A stretch of 64,000 nucleotides of DNA from Dinoroseobacter sp042096155. GTDB taxonomy: Bacteria; Pseudomonadota; Alphaproteobacteria; Rhodobacterales; Rhodobacteraceae. The stretch spans positions 1-64,000 of the forward strand of contig JBELMC010000003.1 of NCBI GenBank assembly GCA_042096155.1, in the 5' to 3' direction. Shown piece by piece: positions 1 through 8,254 of this stretch. The translations under genes and the position numbers were made by a program. Each line of letters begins with the position of its first letter. Position 1 is the stretch's first letter. The notes below the pieces were generated by a model that was not told where the DNA came from, did no database searches, and saw nothing but the letters and a program-made list of their open reading frames with translations.

Positions 1-354
1 GTGACCCGCGACGCGGGAATACAGTCGGTCAGCATGATCACCGAGCGGATCATGTCCAATGGTGAAGTTCTGCGGGTCAGCCCAGCTGCGGTCGGCCGCC
101 CCGAAGACGGGACCGAGCTGATCGTCACGACCAGCCAGCGATTGGTGTTGCGGGATTGGCGCGCCAAGGCAATGTTTGGTCGCTCTGTCGCGCTGGTCTC
201 AGCGTGGCGCTTGATCGACGGAGAGTATGTGCGCAAGGCCAAGGCAAAGAACCTACGCATTTTCTCGCTGCATTTCGACGCGCTGCGGGTCGTGTATTCT
301 GGCGATATCGAGCTGGGCACTGCGACACCCGTCACCCAGATGTTTGCGGCATAA
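1..354 (+). CDS. Hint-domain protein, C-terminal part (5' end outside window)
   Basis: The frame is open from the first base, so the gene probably begins upstream of the window; the GTG at position 1 need not be the start. The visible 117 residues look like the end of the Hedgehog/intein-type Hint domain common in Rhodobacteraceae extracellular proteins. A stretch reading LIVTTSQRLVLRDWRAKAMFG (here residues about 40-60) resembles the block that places a conserved basic Arg near the end of the Hint fold, and LHFDALRVVYSGDIELGT resembles the usual closing strand. The family is associated with autoprocessing of secreted proteins, but the catalytic N-terminal Cys lies outside the window. Family assignment is by pattern recognition only. 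Confidence 0.6.
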   Translation: MTRDAGIQSVSMITERIMSNGEVLRVSPAAVGRPEDGTELIVTTSQRLVLRDWRAKAMFGRSVALVSAWRLIDGEYVRKAKAKNLRIFSLHFDALRVVYSGDIELGTATPVTQMFAA

Positions 355-375
355 ACCTCGCCTCACAGGTCACAA

Positions 376-1974
376 TTACGGATCGGCTGCATGGATGTCA
401 GCCAACAGATTGGGCAATGTCTCGACAAGGTCATCGGCAATCAGCCCCGGACCAAACCGGCGCGCCAGTTCCGCGTGGCTCCAGACCGCGTCGCTGGACG
501 CTCTGAAAGCCGCGAAGCCGCGTGCCATCAAGCCTGTGATCATGCCAGCCAAAACATCTCCGGACCCTGCAGTGGCCAAATCCGGCGCCGCGCGATGCGC
601 GCCCCCATGGACCGCCACCCGCCCCGAAGGATCGGCAATCACCGTCGCGGGCCCCTTTAGAACAATAAAGCCCCCCAGAGCCCGTGCCGCATCACGCGCC
701 GCGTCCACGCGGCTGTAGCCCGGCCCCGTTCGGGCGGGCGCGTGCAAGCGAGTGGCAATCTCCGGAACCAACGCTCGGAACTCTCCGTCATGGGGGGTGA
801 GTACAGTTTTGGGATGCAGGCCCGCCCGCAGGTCCGCCTCCCGGGCCACCAGACGCAATGCATCCGCATCCAGAACGGTCGGACGCCCATCGTCAAGCAC
901 TGCGGCAATCAGGTCAGTGGCGCGGCTGTCCTTGCCAAGACCCGGCCCCAAACAGATCGCTGAAATGCGCCGATCGCCAAGTGCCCTGCCCAGATCCGAG
1001 GCGTTCTCGACACGCTGCTGCATCACGGCTGCCGCGGGGCCCAACGCATGTTCCAGCAACGCGTCTTGCGGCGGCCCGATCGTGACCAGCCCTGCCCCAA
1101 TCCGCAATGCAGCCCGCGCAGCCAGCTGTGCGGCGCCCCCCTGTCCGAAAGGGCCTGCCAAAACAAGTGCATGACCGTGGTTATATTTGTGCGCCTGGGG
1201 CAGCTTTGCCAAATGTCTGCCATCCGGTTGACCGACAGCGACCGCCCAACCTGGACCAGCAAGCGTCGCACGCGCTTGGGCGACCGCGCGGCCCAAAGGA
1301 GCCACGACAACTTCACCACACAGAGCCGGACCTTCGTCCAGCACATGACCCAGAAACGGAGTTTCAAATGTGACCGTCAAATCGGCAGGAAGCACAAGGC
1401 GGGCACCACCGGTGTCATCTGCGCCCAATATCCGACCTGACTGCGCGCACAGGCCCGACGGCAGGTCGATGGCGACAAATTTTGGACCATCGGCGGGCGC
1501 GGCGCGCGCCAGCGTTGCCAAAGCCGTCTGCACATCAGCATGGCTTTGGAACGGACGCGTCAGACCAGAACCAAACAACGCATCGATGATCAATGCATAG
1601 CCCAGCAGATGTCCGCGATCCTGGCTCAGCTCAGCCAGCGGTTGCACCGGGCCATGCGCAGCCCACAGCGCCGCCATCTGCGCAGGTGCGCTGGCAGATG
1701 CGGGGGCGGCGGCCGCGCGCAGCTCAACCAGCCAGCCCGCCTGAGCGAGCAGCCGCGCCACCACATAGCCATCGCCGCCATTGTGACCTGGCCCGCAGAG
1801 CACCAAAGCACGTCCAGGTGCCTTTTGAAGATCGGGCCATTTGGCCCAGATGGCCGCCACGACTGCCTGGCCCGCATGCGCCATCAACACAGCGGATGAC
1901 GTATCGCCTGATTTTATGGCACGCGCCTCTATTTCGCGCATTGCACCCGCTGTCAGCAGCGGAAGATCATCCAT
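376..1974 (-). CDS. nnrD/nnrE: Bifunctional NAD(P)H-hydrate epimerase / ADP-dependent NAD(P)H-hydrate dehydratase
   Basis: This cytoplasmic repair enzyme reconverts hydrated NADH and NADPH: the N-terminal YjeF_N half epimerises R-hydrate to S-hydrate and the C-terminal carbohydrate-kinase-like half dehydrates S-hydrate using ADP. The protein has 532 residues, normal for the fused form. The N-terminal half shows LCGPGHNGGDGYVVARLL and the C-terminal half shows TVLDADALRL, LTPHDGEF and the final TAGSGDVLAGMI, which is the nucleotide-binding signature. The frame stays open far upstream over glnB, but homology starts at MDDLPLLTAGAMREIEARAI, so I placed the start at 1974. It is divergent from glnB, with a shared control region of about 165 bases. 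Confidence 0.93.
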   Translation of the reverse strand: MDDLPLLTAGAMREIEARAIKSGDTSSAVLMAHAGQAVVAAIWAKWPDLQKAPGRALVLCGPGHNGGDGYVVARLLAQAGWLVELRAAAAPASASAPAQMAALWAAHGPVQPLAELSQDRGHLLGYALIIDALFGSGLTRPFQSHADVQTALATLARAAPADGPKFVAIDLPSGLCAQSGRILGADDTGGARLVLPADLTVTFETPFLGHVLDEGPALCGEVVVAPLGRAVAQARATLAGPGWAVAVGQPDGRHLAKLPQAHKYNHGHALVLAGPFGQGGAAQLAARAALRIGAGLVTIGPPQDALLEHALGPAAAVMQQRVENASDLGRALGDRRISAICLGPGLGKDSRATDLIAAVLDDGRPTVLDADALRLVAREADLRAGLHPKTVLTPHDGEFRALVPEIATRLHAPARTGPGYSRVDAARDAARALGGFIVLKGPATVIADPSGRVAVHGGAHRAAPDLATAGSGDVLAGMITGLMARGFAAFRASSDAVWSHAELARRFGPGLIADDLVETLPNLLADIHAADP

Positions 1975-2140
1975 CTGTCGCTCAACCTTTCTAATTTGCG
2001 CCTTTTTCGCGCATATTGCACAAAATTTAGGCACCATGAGCTGAATTGCCCGCCCATGCTCAACCCCACCAATGTGCTCAATTGTAGGACGCATGTGAAA
2101 ATGTTTTTCAAGGCGCGCCAGATGTGAGGGAGTCGCGGCC

Positions 2141-2479
2141 ATGAAGAAAATCGAAGCCATCATCAAGCCGTTCAAACTCGACGAGGTTAAAGAAGCTCTC
2201 CAAGAGGTCGGCGTGCAAGGCCTTTCGGTGATCGAAGTCAAAGGCTTTGGGCGCCAGAAAGGACACACTGAACTGTATCGCGGCGCCGAATACGTCGTTG
2301 ATTTTCTGCCAAAAGTGAAGATCGAAGTCGTCTTGCCTGACGACCAGGTCGAAGCCGCCATCGACGCGATTGTTGCTGCAGCCAAAACCGACAAGATCGG
2401 TGATGGCAAGATCTTCGTCAGTGACATCCAGCAAGCGATCCGCATCCGCACCGGCGAGTCCGGTGAAGAGGCATTGTAA
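2141..2479 (+). CDS. glnB: Nitrogen regulatory protein P-II
   Basis: P-II is the trimeric 2-oxoglutarate/ATP/ADP sensor that controls NtrB/NtrC and GlnA adenylylation through reversible uridylylation. The 112 residues match the family along their full length: start MKKIEAIIKPFKL, the T-loop with Tyr51 in RGAEYVVDF (the uridylylation site), the B-loop around TDKIGDGKIFV, and the C-loop with IRTGESGEEAL. Tyr46 next to the T-loop is also present. It lies 78 bases upstream of glnA on the same strand, the classical alphaproteobacterial glnBA arrangement, so co-transcription and Ntr control are likely. I saw no clean NtrC or sigma-54 site by eye. Confidence 0.97.
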   Translation: MKKIEAIIKPFKLDEVKEALQEVGVQGLSVIEVKGFGRQKGHTELYRGAEYVVDFLPKVKIEVVLPDDQVEAAIDAIVAAAKTDKIGDGKIFVSDIQQAIRIRTGESGEEAL

Positions 2480-2557
2480 TCTGAATATGAACCAAACGAA
2501 CGGCGCGCAGCGATCTTTTACTGCGCACTTTATATACCAACCGAAAGGGAACCTCTG

Positions 2558-3964
2558 ATGAGCAATGATGCTGTTTTGTCCATGATCAAGGACGAGGACA
2601 TCGAATATGTCGACATCCGCTTTACCGACCCACGGGGCAAATTGCAGCACGTGACGGTGATGGCCGATCAGGTCGACGCTGATTTCCTCGAGGAGGGCTT
2701 TATGTTCGACGGCTCCTCCATCGCGGGCTGGAAGACGATCAATGAATCGGACATGAAACTGATGCCGGACACCAAAAGCGCTTATGTAGATCCGTTCTAC
2801 GCTGAAAAGACGCTGTGTATGCATTGCTCGGTCGTCGAGCCCGACACGGGCGAGCCCTATGCCCGCGATCCACGCGGCACGGCCGAGAAAGCCGAAGCCT
2901 ATCTCAAAGCGTCTGGTATCGGCGATGTGTCCTATTTCGGTCCAGAGGCAGAGTTCTTCTTGTTTGACGACGTACGGTTTTCCAACTCGATCAACAAAGT
3001 CTCTTATGAGATTGACGCACAAGACGCATCTTGGAACACCGATACGGAGTACGAGATGGGCAATATGGGCCATCGCCCCGGCGTCAAGGGGGGATACTTC
3101 CCGGTAAACCCAACCGACGCGGCCCAGGATTTGCGGTCAGAGATGCTGTCGACCATGAAGCGCATGGGCATGAAGGTCGACAAGCACCACCACGAAGTGG
3201 CCTCTTGCCAGCACGAGCTTGGCCTGGTCTTCGGCTCGCTCACCCATCAAGCCGATGAGCTGCAGAAGTACAAATATGTGATCCACAATGTGGCCCACGC
3301 CTATGGCAAATCCGCAACCTTCATGCCCAAGCCGATTGCGGGCGACAATGGCACGGGCATGCATGTCAACATGTCGATCTGGAAGGACGGCAAGCCCTTG
3401 TTCGCGGGCGACCAATACGCAGACTTGTCGACCGAGGCGCTGTATTTCATCGGCGGCATCCTGAAGCACGCCAAGGCGCTCAATGCATTCACCAACCCAT
3501 CGACCAACAGCTACAAACGTCTGATTCCGGGCTTCGAGGCGCCGGTTCTGCGGGCCTATTCCGCACGCAACCGGTCTGGCTGTGTTCGGATCCCATGGGC
3601 CGAGTCCCCCAAGGCCAAGCGTGTCGAAGCCCGCTTCCCCGATCCTGCGTCGAACCCCTATTTGTGCTTTGCTGCGCTGTTGATGGCGGGCCTCGACGGA
3701 ATCGCCAACAAGATCCATCCTGGCGAAGCGTCCGACAAAGATCTCTACGATCTCCCACCGGAAGAACTGGCGGGCATCCCAACCGTCTGTGCCTCGTTGC
3801 GCGAAGCCATGGAGGCACTGGCCGCCGACCACGACTTCCTGCTGGCGGGCGATGTGTTCACAAAAGACCAAATCGAGGGCTATATGGATCTGAAATGGGA
3901 AGAGATCTACGCCTATGAGCACACGCCTCATCCGATGGAATTCCAAATGTATTACAGCTGCTAA
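2558..3964 (+). CDS. glnA: Type I glutamine synthetase
   Basis: It makes glutamine from glutamate, ammonia and ATP in the cytoplasm and forms a dodecamer. The 468-residue length is standard for the GSI-beta class. The N-terminal MFDGSSIAGW, the catalytic block PEAEFFLFD, the KPIAGDNGTGMHVNMS ATP-site motif and the NRSGCVRIPW motif are all present. Tyr397 sits in LYDLPPEE, the adenylylation site used by GlnE, which marks the enzyme as covalently regulated. A ribosome site (GAAAGGGAACC) precedes the start. The gene ends just before a strong hairpin and an assembly gap. Confidence 0.98.
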   Translation: MSNDAVLSMIKDEDIEYVDIRFTDPRGKLQHVTVMADQVDADFLEEGFMFDGSSIAGWKTINESDMKLMPDTKSAYVDPFYAEKTLCMHCSVVEPDTGEPYARDPRGTAEKAEAYLKASGIGDVSYFGPEAEFFLFDDVRFSNSINKVSYEIDAQDASWNTDTEYEMGNMGHRPGVKGGYFPVNPTDAAQDLRSEMLSTMKRMGMKVDKHHHEVASCQHELGLVFGSLTHQADELQKYKYVIHNVAHAYGKSATFMPKPIAGDNGTGMHVNMSIWKDGKPLFAGDQYADLSTEALYFIGGILKHAKALNAFTNPSTNSYKRLIPGFEAPVLRAYSARNRSGCVRIPWAESPKAKRVEARFPDPASNPYLCFAALLMAGLDGIANKIHPGEASDKDLYDLPPEELAGIPTVCASLREAMEALAADHDFLLAGDVFTKDQIEGYMDLKWEEIYAYEHTPHPMEFQMYYSC

Positions 3965-3982
3965 CCAGTTGTTAAAACAGAT

Positions 3983-4010
3983 CGAAAGGGCGGCTCACGA
4001 GTCGCCCTTT
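3983..4010 (+). terminator. Rho-independent terminator of glnA
   Basis: AAAGGGCG at 3985-3992 pairs perfectly with CGCCCTTT at 4003-4010 around a 10-base loop, 20 bases after the glnA stop. The sequence then runs into N, so the U-tract beyond the stem cannot be read. Position and stem are typical of an intrinsic terminator. Confidence 0.8.
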
Positions 4011-4110
4011 NNNNNNNNNNNNNNNNNNNNNNNNNNNNNNNNNNNNNNNNNNNNNNNNNNNNNNNNNNNNNNNNNNNNNNNNNNNNNNNNNNNNNNNNNN
4101 NNNNNNNNNN
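4011..4110. other. Assembly gap (100 N)
   Basis: Exactly 100 N, the usual placeholder for a join of unknown length. It begins at the last base of the glnA terminator stem. The true distance between glnA and the next gene is unknown, and a gene or insertion sequence could be missing here. Confidence 0.99.
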
Positions 4111-4263
4111 TCTAAGACCGACCGATATGCGATGGCGCGGTGGTCCGATCACAGAATCTTGCCAACCACGGGTAGACACCGGCGGTACTCCACATTTTTG
4201 CCTTTTTTTGTCATTATCGTCCTATATTTGGATAAGATGGATTTGCGATCAGAAAGGCTGTGG

Positions 4264-4593
4264 ATGGAAGAGGTCACGCTCAACGGTATGGGTCTTAAGG
4301 CCGGCGCCAATGCGTCGCAGTCGAAATTCACTGGCCGCCTGCATGATACCATCATGGCGTTTTTGCTGTTGATTGCGTTCCCCATCGGATTTGCGCTGCT
4401 GGCGCTGTCCTGCGTGTTTGGACGGTCTTTGCCGCGCGCGGCCAGCGCAGTCGTGTTTCTCGGGATCTTGCACGTCTCGGCCATCGTGAACATTTTGCTG
4501 GGGGGAACGGTCCTGGCAGGTATGTTCGAGGAAAGCCCTGGCCTGCTGATTTTGATGACCCAAGGGATCAGCCTTTTGCTGCAAAGCACTTAA
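4264..4593 (+). CDS. Small integral membrane protein of unknown function
   Basis: I do not recognise the family. From the chosen ATG the product is 109 residues with three hydrophobic spans: about residues 28-50 (TIMAFLLLIAFPIGFALLALS), 57-80 (AVVFLGILHVSAIVNILLGG) and 88-105 (PGLLILMTQGISLLL). The frame is open further upstream with ATG codons at 4237 and 4132; I chose 4264 because AAAGG lies about seven bases before it. The N-terminus is hydrophilic (MEEVTLNGMGLKAG). It stands alone between the assembly gap and a convergent short frame. The real start is uncertain. Confidence 0.5.
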   Translation: MEEVTLNGMGLKAGANASQSKFTGRLHDTIMAFLLLIAFPIGFALLALSCVFGRSLPRAASAVVFLGILHVSAIVNILLGGTVLAGMFEESPGLLILMTQGISLLLQST

Positions 4594-4694
4594 GTCAAAC
4601 ATGGACCGGTGCGCGGGCACCGATTTTGCGGGACGCGGCATGCGCGGCATTCCAATGTCGGGACTTCCGTCACCACACAGATTGCTTTTTTCAA
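4590..4694 (-). CDS. Possible 34-residue cysteine-rich small protein
   Basis: A short minus-strand frame ends in a TAA that interlocks with the TAA of the convergent membrane gene within the same TTAA. With the TTG at 4694 as start it encodes 34 residues. GGAG lies six bases before this TTG. The C-terminal half has four cysteines spaced C-x2-C-x6-C-x5-C (ECRACRVPQNRCPRTGPC), which resembles a small metal site. The frame is open further upstream to a TGA near 4862 but contains no ATG or GTG there. No family is recognised, and translation is a guess based on the SD-like site and the cysteine spacing. Confidence 0.28.
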   Translation of the reverse strand: MKKAICVVTEVPTLECRACRVPQNRCPRTGPCLT

Positions 4695-4940
4695 ATGTTG
4701 CTCCGCGGCAATGGCAGTAGAAACAGATTGTGCGTGACCTTTGGTGGTGCGGGCACACGGCTTGGAATTGCCCCAGCTCGCCGCGATGCGCTGAGCACGC
4801 CCGACCCCCGGCCTTTGGTCGAGCGCGCCTATGACCGAGATGCAAAAGACCTGTCAGCCTCGCCTCACCTGGCCAATCCGAGGACGCGGTTTGGCCAGCG
4901 TTTGGTTGGCCCCAACATGTCGGGTTGGCCCGATAACCAA

Positions 4941-4980
4941 AAAAAAGCGCGCCTGAGCTGACGCGCATTTGTCTTTTTTT
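4941..4980. terminator. Bidirectional intrinsic terminator downstream of bioY
   Basis: An A6 run, the inverted repeat GCGCG (4947-4951) / CGCGC (4962-4966) and a T-rich tract ending in eight T form a terminator readable on both strands. On the minus strand it follows the bioY stop by about 75 bases. The rest of the interval 4594-5056 holds only the doubtful small frame ending at 4590. Confidence 0.65.
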
Positions 4981-5056
4981 TCCAAGTCCCTGCGCCAACA
5001 GGATGCCTCCGATGGGTCGAGTTCACACCGTCCTGACCGCATCAGATGCGTCGAAT

Positions 5057-5662
5057 TTAGCCGCGGGCTTTGCCGACCAGTTTCCAAGCGGCAGGCAACA
5101 AAAGTGCTGCGAGTGCCAGCTTCATTGCATCACCGATCAAAAACGGGGTCAGACCCCAGGCAAAGATGGGCTTGTCCCATCCATACAATACGCCCAGATA
5201 GGCAACGCCGGGGATGTAGATCAGCACTGTGCCTGCCAGCATCGCCGCCGCCATCCCCAGAACTGATCGGTCAAGACCGGCCCGTGCCGCAAATCCCAGC
5301 GTCAGCGTGGCCAGCACATAGCCCATCAAATATCCTCCGGTGCTGCCCATCATATAGCTCAGACCGTTTGCTTCAGCCGACGAGTTCGCAAACACGTCAT
5401 ACCCCAAGGCACCAATGATCAGATAGCCCAGGATCGTGATCAGCCCCAGACGCGGTCCATAGGCCGCCCCAATCGACAGAACCGCAAAAGTGCCCATGGT
5501 GACAGGCACGGGGCTGGGCGGGATCGGCAGTTTTATCTTGGCAAAGATCGCCAGCGCTGCGATGCCCAGCGCGACCAGCATTGCGCGTTTGACCCAAAGT
5601 TGGACGCCTTCGGCCTGCCAGACCACCTCGGTCAGCGTTCTCTCGTGTGTTGCAAAGGCCAT
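5057..5662 (-). CDS. bioY: Biotin transporter BioY (ECF substrate-binding component)
   Basis: BioY is the membrane S-component that binds and imports biotin, alone or with an ECF energising module. The 201 residues fit the family: an N-terminal span, the IPPSPVPVTMGTFAVLSIGAAYG block typical of BioY (about residues 48-70), the GSTGGYLMGY motif (about 106-115) in the middle, and a C-terminal helix with PFLIGDAMKLALAALL. The open frame extends upstream, but the ATG at 5662 is preceded by GGAGGGG, so I start there. No EcfA or EcfT gene is adjacent, which is usual for solitary BioY in this group. Confidence 0.93.
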   Translation of the reverse strand: MAFATHERTLTEVVWQAEGVQLWVKRAMLVALGIAALAIFAKIKLPIPPSPVPVTMGTFAVLSIGAAYGPRLGLITILGYLIIGALGYDVFANSSAEANGLSYMMGSTGGYLMGYVLATLTLGFAARAGLDRSVLGMAAAMLAGTVLIYIPGVAYLGVLYGWDKPIFAWGLTPFLIGDAMKLALAALLLPAAWKLVGKARG

Positions 5663-5963
5663 GATACCCCTCCGTTTATCTTTATTCGCGTTGTTCATGC
5701 CGTATCCGCAGCCAGACGCGCAAGGTGTATTCCATCGATTTGGGCCAAGTTTATCGCGGATCGCGCAAACGTCGCTGGATTTTTTTAGCCGACGGCCCGC
5801 GAGATCACAGCCGGGGCGCAAAAGGCAGCCATACGCAAAACACACGCTGTCTTCTTGGGCGTCCAAAATCCAGCGATAGACCGCCAACAAGATAGCGGCT
5901 TTGGCATAAGTTTCGGGGCCACAGCTGTCAGAGAAGTCAAACGTCCTGTCCCCAAGCGATCAT
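5663..5963. other. Intergenic interval upstream of bioY
   Basis: About 300 bases between DUF6314 and bioY, both on the minus strand. Apart from the possible BioR-like site beside the bioY start I see no gene or RNA structure in it. Confidence 0.6.
5676..5685 (-). promoter_or_regulatory. Possible BioR-type operator upstream of bioY
   Basis: TTATCTTTAT lies 14 bases before the bioY start codon and matches eight of ten positions of the palindromic BioR consensus known from alphaproteobacterial biotin genes (TTATMKATAA). The second half-site is imperfect, and an AT-rich leader would produce such a match by chance fairly easily. Confidence 0.25.
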
Positions 5964-6413
5964 TCATGCCCCAGGTTGCAAGCCGACCGGCATCTTGGCA
6001 CGCACATAGCGGCTGGTCATCACATAGGCCTTGCGCGGCCCGCTGACCTGCCAGGTGCAGTGCCAGATGGGCCATGCGGTGAAATCATAAGCCACCTGAT
6101 AGGTATCGGGTGGACAATCGTGCCGCGCATCTGGCCGCGGGCCGAGGGTAAAGCTGTGAAACGGACGCTGATCGGCGAATTGTATTGCGATTTGGTCGAA
6201 AGCCGGGGCGGACCACAAATAGCTGCGCTCGGCCGTGAATTGGGTCGCACCCAGGGTCAGCTGACCGGTTTCATGATATCGCAATCCCGTCGGAATCGGG
6301 CTGAGCACCGCCTGTCCTGCGAAAGCGCCATCGGGACCGCGCGCATCCGTGATCCGGCGGACCAGCCGCCAGTGGCCCTTAAAATCATCCAGCTGTGTCG
6401 GCAAATCAGCCAT
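5964..6413 (-). CDS. DUF6314 family protein
   Basis: A 149-residue cytoplasmic protein of the DUF6314 family, common in Rhodobacteraceae and of unknown function. Recognisable elements are the opening L.DF.G.W...R.I.D, the middle SYLWS and FH.F, and the ending VSGPRKAYVMTSRYVR (about residues 125-140), which suggests a lipocalin-like beta-barrel; that fold is my inference. The ATG at 6413 (MADLPTQL) is taken as start; a TTG five codons upstream is an alternative, and neither has a clear ribosome site. It lies upstream of bioY with a 300-base gap, so a shared transcript is doubtful. Confidence 0.8.
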   Translation of the reverse strand: MADLPTQLDDFKGHWRLVRRITDARGPDGAFAGQAVLSPIPTGLRYHETGQLTLGATQFTAERSYLWSAPAFDQIAIQFADQRPFHSFTLGPRPDARHDCPPDTYQVAYDFTAWPIWHCTWQVSGPRKAYVMTSRYVRAKMPVGLQPGA

Positions 6414-6714
6414 CGAGGCACAGTCCAAATATCACGGCACCTCGCCACTGGGCGGCCCAGACAAGCGCCCGATCGGCCCGCATGCACGGAATGAAGACAA
6501 GGCGCATCGCAGCTCCGCTGACTTTTTGCCAGTGTGCCGATTGGGGCAGGTTCTTGCAACTGGCTTTGACCTTTGCGTCGACTGATTCCGCACGTCAAGC
6601 TTCGGTGGCGCTTGGACCCTGTGGCTCTGAGATATCTGCGACGGGCGGTCCCCTTGGCTTGCGGGCGCGAACCGCCTAGACCGCGCCTATCGCAGATATA
6701 CAGGACACTTGCCG
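6414..6714. other. Intergenic interval between DUF6314 and purB
   Basis: A divergent interval of about 300 bases that must carry the promoters of DUF6314 and purB. I found no coding frame, repeat or RNA element I could support. Confidence 0.5.
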
Positions 6715-8016
6715 ATGATCCCGCGCTATTCCCGCCCCGAGATGGTGGCCATCTGGTCGCCCGAGACCAAGTTTCGCATCTGGTATGACATCGAAGCCCA
6801 TGCTTGCGATGCGCAAGCCAATCTGGGGGTGATCCCCCGCGAGAACGCCGAAGCAGTTTGGAACGCCAAGGATATCGAGTTCAACGTCGCCCGGATCGAC
6901 GAGATTGAAGCGGTCACCAAACATGATGTCATCGCATTCCTGACCCACCTGGCCGAGATCATCGGCCATGAGGCGGCTCGGTTTGTCCATCAAGGCATGA
7001 CCAGCTCTGATGTTTTGGACACCACGTTCAATCTTCAACTGGTGCGCGCGGCAGATCTGTTGATTGCGGACCTCGAAGAGCTGCTTGCCGCGCTCAAGCG
7101 GCGCGCATTCGAGCACAAGACCACAGTTCGGATCGGTCGCAGCCACGGCATTCACGCCGAACCAACCACGATGGGTCTGACTTTTGCGCGATTTTACGCG
7201 GAAATGGACCGCAACCTCAGCCGGATGCGCGCTGCCCGCGTCGAGATTGCAACCGGCGCGATTTCCGGGGCGGTTGGCACCTTCGCCAATATCGACCCGG
7301 CCGTCGAAGACCATGTTTGCGCCAAATTGGGTCTGATCCCCGAACCAATCAGCACCCAGGTGATTCCGCGCGATCGCCATGCTGCGTTCTTTGCCACGCT
7401 GGGTGTGATCGCCAGCAGCATCGAAAATATTGCAACCGAAATCCGTCATATGCAGCGGACCGAGGTTCTTGAGGCCGAAGAGTTTTTCTCGAAAGGTCAG
7501 AAGGGCTCCAGTGCCATGCCGCACAAGCGCAATCCCGTCTTGACCGAAAACCTGACAGGTTTGGCGCGACTTGTGCGTATGGCCGTGGTGCCCGCAATGG
7601 AAAACGTCACCCTATGGCACGAGCGTGACATCAGCCACAGTTCGGTCGAGCGCAATATCGGGCCAGACACCACCATCACACTGGATTTCGCATTGTCGCG
7701 CTTGACGGGTGTGATCGATAAGCTGGTGATCTATCCCGATCGGATGTTGGAAAATATGAATAAATTTCGCGGTTTGGTGATGTCTCAACGGGTCTTACTG
7801 GCCCTGACCCAAGCGGGCGTGTCGCGCGAAGAGGCCTATCGTCTGGTGCAACGCAACGCGATGAAGGTTTGGGAGCAGGACAAGGATTTCAAGACCGAGC
7901 TGCTGGCCGATGCCGATGTATTGGCGGCCTTGAGTGCCGACGAGATCGAAGAAAAGTTCGATCTTGGATATCACACCAAACATGTCGACACGATCTTCGC
8001 GCGGGTGTTTCGCTAA
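6715..8016 (+). CDS. purB: Adenylosuccinate lyase
   Basis: It cleaves SAICAR to AICAR and adenylosuccinate to AMP, both in purine synthesis, releasing fumarate. The 433-residue protein begins MIPRYSRPEMVAIWSPETKF, the usual start for this clade, and contains the superfamily signature GSSAMPHKRNP (about residues 264-274) on the flexible catalytic loop, plus the TSSDVLDT block (about 97-104) and the RIGRSHG(I)HAEP block with the catalytic His region. The TTG at 6709 could also be read as a start, but the ATG at 6715 fits homologues, with AGGA nine bases upstream. The gene stands alone. Confidence 0.96.
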   Translation: MIPRYSRPEMVAIWSPETKFRIWYDIEAHACDAQANLGVIPRENAEAVWNAKDIEFNVARIDEIEAVTKHDVIAFLTHLAEIIGHEAARFVHQGMTSSDVLDTTFNLQLVRAADLLIADLEELLAALKRRAFEHKTTVRIGRSHGIHAEPTTMGLTFARFYAEMDRNLSRMRAARVEIATGAISGAVGTFANIDPAVEDHVCAKLGLIPEPISTQVIPRDRHAAFFATLGVIASSIENIATEIRHMQRTEVLEAEEFFSKGQKGSSAMPHKRNPVLTENLTGLARLVRMAVVPAMENVTLWHERDISHSSVERNIGPDTTITLDFALSRLTGVIDKLVIYPDRMLENMNKFRGLVMSQRVLLALTQAGVSREEAYRLVQRNAMKVWEQDKDFKTELLADADVLAALSADEIEEKFDLGYHTKHVDTIFARVFR

Positions 8017-8254
8017 GGCACACATTCCGCTGATCGGTTGGCGCCACACGCCTCTCGCCCACTTCCGGGGGGGACCTGAGCGATGGTGTTTTGAACCTTG
8101 TCGTGTGCAGCAAGATGATTGATTTTGCTTCACCTTGTGCAGATATCGCAACGTCTGGCGACCTGATCTGCGATCTGCATCTTGCACGTGGGGTTTTCTG
8201 CGATCCCATCTGCGCTATCTTTCGTGGATAGGTTATTCGAATAGGACTGATCCC

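Noticed and set aside
2000..2060. TGCAC...GCACC elements before glnB as an NtrC site
   Set aside because: The two halves are not a proper inverted repeat with the expected spacing, and no sigma-54 promoter is visible.
1975..2451. Upstream extension of the NnrD/NnrE frame
   Set aside because: It overlaps glnB in antisense. Homology begins at MDDLPLLTAGAM, so the frame before 1974 is not translated.
2108..3073. 321-codon open frame on the minus strand over glnB and glnA
   Set aside because: It is antisense to two certain genes; long antisense frames are frequent in GC-rich DNA. The composition is not protein-like.
3137..3946. 269-codon frame antisense to glnA
   Set aside because: Antisense shadow of a certain gene, with no family recognised.
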